Below the pieces are notes generated by a model. It was not told where the DNA came from and ran no database searches. It saw nothing but the letters and a program-made list of their open reading frames with translations. A stretch of DNA of 6,725 bases from Planctomycetota bacterium. Lineage in GTDB: Bacteria > Planctomycetota > Phycisphaerae > Sedimentisphaerales > Anaerohalosphaeraceae. Each line of letters begins with the position of its first letter. Position 1 is the first letter of the stretch. The stretch covers positions 1 to 6,725 of the forward strand of contig JAAYQH010000178.1 of assembly GCA_012519365.1 (NCBI GenBank). Direction: 5' to 3'. Shown piece after piece: positions 6,553 to 6,725 of this stretch. Both the position numbers and the translations under genes were made by a program.

Positions 6553-6603
6553 AACCGTTTTTGTTCACGAAAAGGATAAAAGTCGTGATGGAAAGATAAA
6601 AAC

Positions 6604-6674
6604 CTGGGGTACAGGGATTCGAACCCCGACTAACTGATCCAGAGTCAGTCGTGCTACCGTTACACTATACCCCA
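6604..6674 (-). tRNA. tRNA-Gln (anticodon CUG)
   Basis: On the - strand the 71-base gene folds as a complete cloverleaf. TGGGGTA pairs with TACCCCA in the acceptor stem, with discriminator G. The anticodon stem is ACTGA/TCAGT around loop CTCTGGA, giving anticodon CTG, which reads CAG. The T-arm is CGGGG-TTCGAAT-CCCTG, with one G-T pair, and the variable loop is four bases. The TGGGGTA start is typical of bacterial glutamine tRNAs. The 3' CCA is not encoded (GGTT follows the discriminator), so a CCA-adding enzyme is needed. It converges on the FloA operon. Confidence 0.97.
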
Positions 6675-6686
6675 GTAGGAGAATCT

Positions 6687-6715
6687 AATATACAATCGCC
6701 GGCCGATTGGGTCAA
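6687..6715 (-). promoter_or_regulatory. Promoter of tRNA-Gln
   Basis: On the - strand, TTGACC (6710-6715) and TATATT (6687-6692) are separated by exactly 17 bases, close to the sigma-70 consensus. Transcription would start near 6680, about six bases before the mature tRNA 5' end. The spacer itself is an inverted repeat, CAATCG-gccgg-CGATTG, which could be an operator or a chance feature. Confidence 0.82.
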
Positions 6716-6725
6716 GCGGCAATTG

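Noticed and set aside
6566..6587. CACGA/TCGTG hairpin between the last operon gene and the tRNA, considered as a shared terminator
   Set aside because: The stem is only five pairs with a 12-base loop, and no T-run follows on either strand.

Overview
The window looks like chromosomal DNA from a bacterium of the PVC superphylum, most likely a planctomycete near the Phycisphaerae. Three things suggest this: a 53-codon gene matching the PVC-restricted 'small basic protein' family, a tRNA gene with no encoded CCA, and an NfeD/NfeD/FloA cluster followed by a Gln-rich membrane protein. The phylum call is an inference from protein style and not from a marker-gene search. All protein genes lie on the + strand; one tRNA lies on the - strand at the right edge. 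I see no mobile element, CRISPR array or phage gene.

Left part (1-1375). A candidate promoter (52-80) and a strong leader hairpin (102-151) precede an unrecognised single-pass membrane protein (171-1031) with a Pro/Ser/Thr/Gln linker and a C-terminal alpha/beta domain. The small basic protein gene (1061-1222) follows 29 bases later with a good ribosome-binding site, so the two are probably co-transcribed. The next 153 bases have no gene. They hold a G-rich segment with two mutually exclusive base-pairings (1248-1316) and a perfect TATAAT box.

Middle (1376-2590). A complete class I/II PLP aminotransferase, apparently a single-gene unit, is closed by a clear rho-independent terminator (2553-2590).

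Right part (2589-6552). A tight four-gene operon has gaps of 14, 18 and 2 bases: a long NfeD (signal sequence, Ser/Lys ClpP-class protease, membrane helices, OB domain), a short NfeD (membrane helices plus OB domain), the flotillin-like scaffold FloA, and an unrecognised Gln-rich coiled-coil membrane protein. NfeD and flotillin-like proteins are commonly encoded together and are thought to act in membrane microdomains, so the last gene is a candidate extra partner. The operon's best promoter leaves almost no 5' leader, suggesting a leaderless or near-leaderless first gene.

Right edge (6553-6725). A tRNA-Gln(CUG) on the - strand converges on the operon and has an excellent promoter whose 17-base spacer is a near-perfect palindrome.
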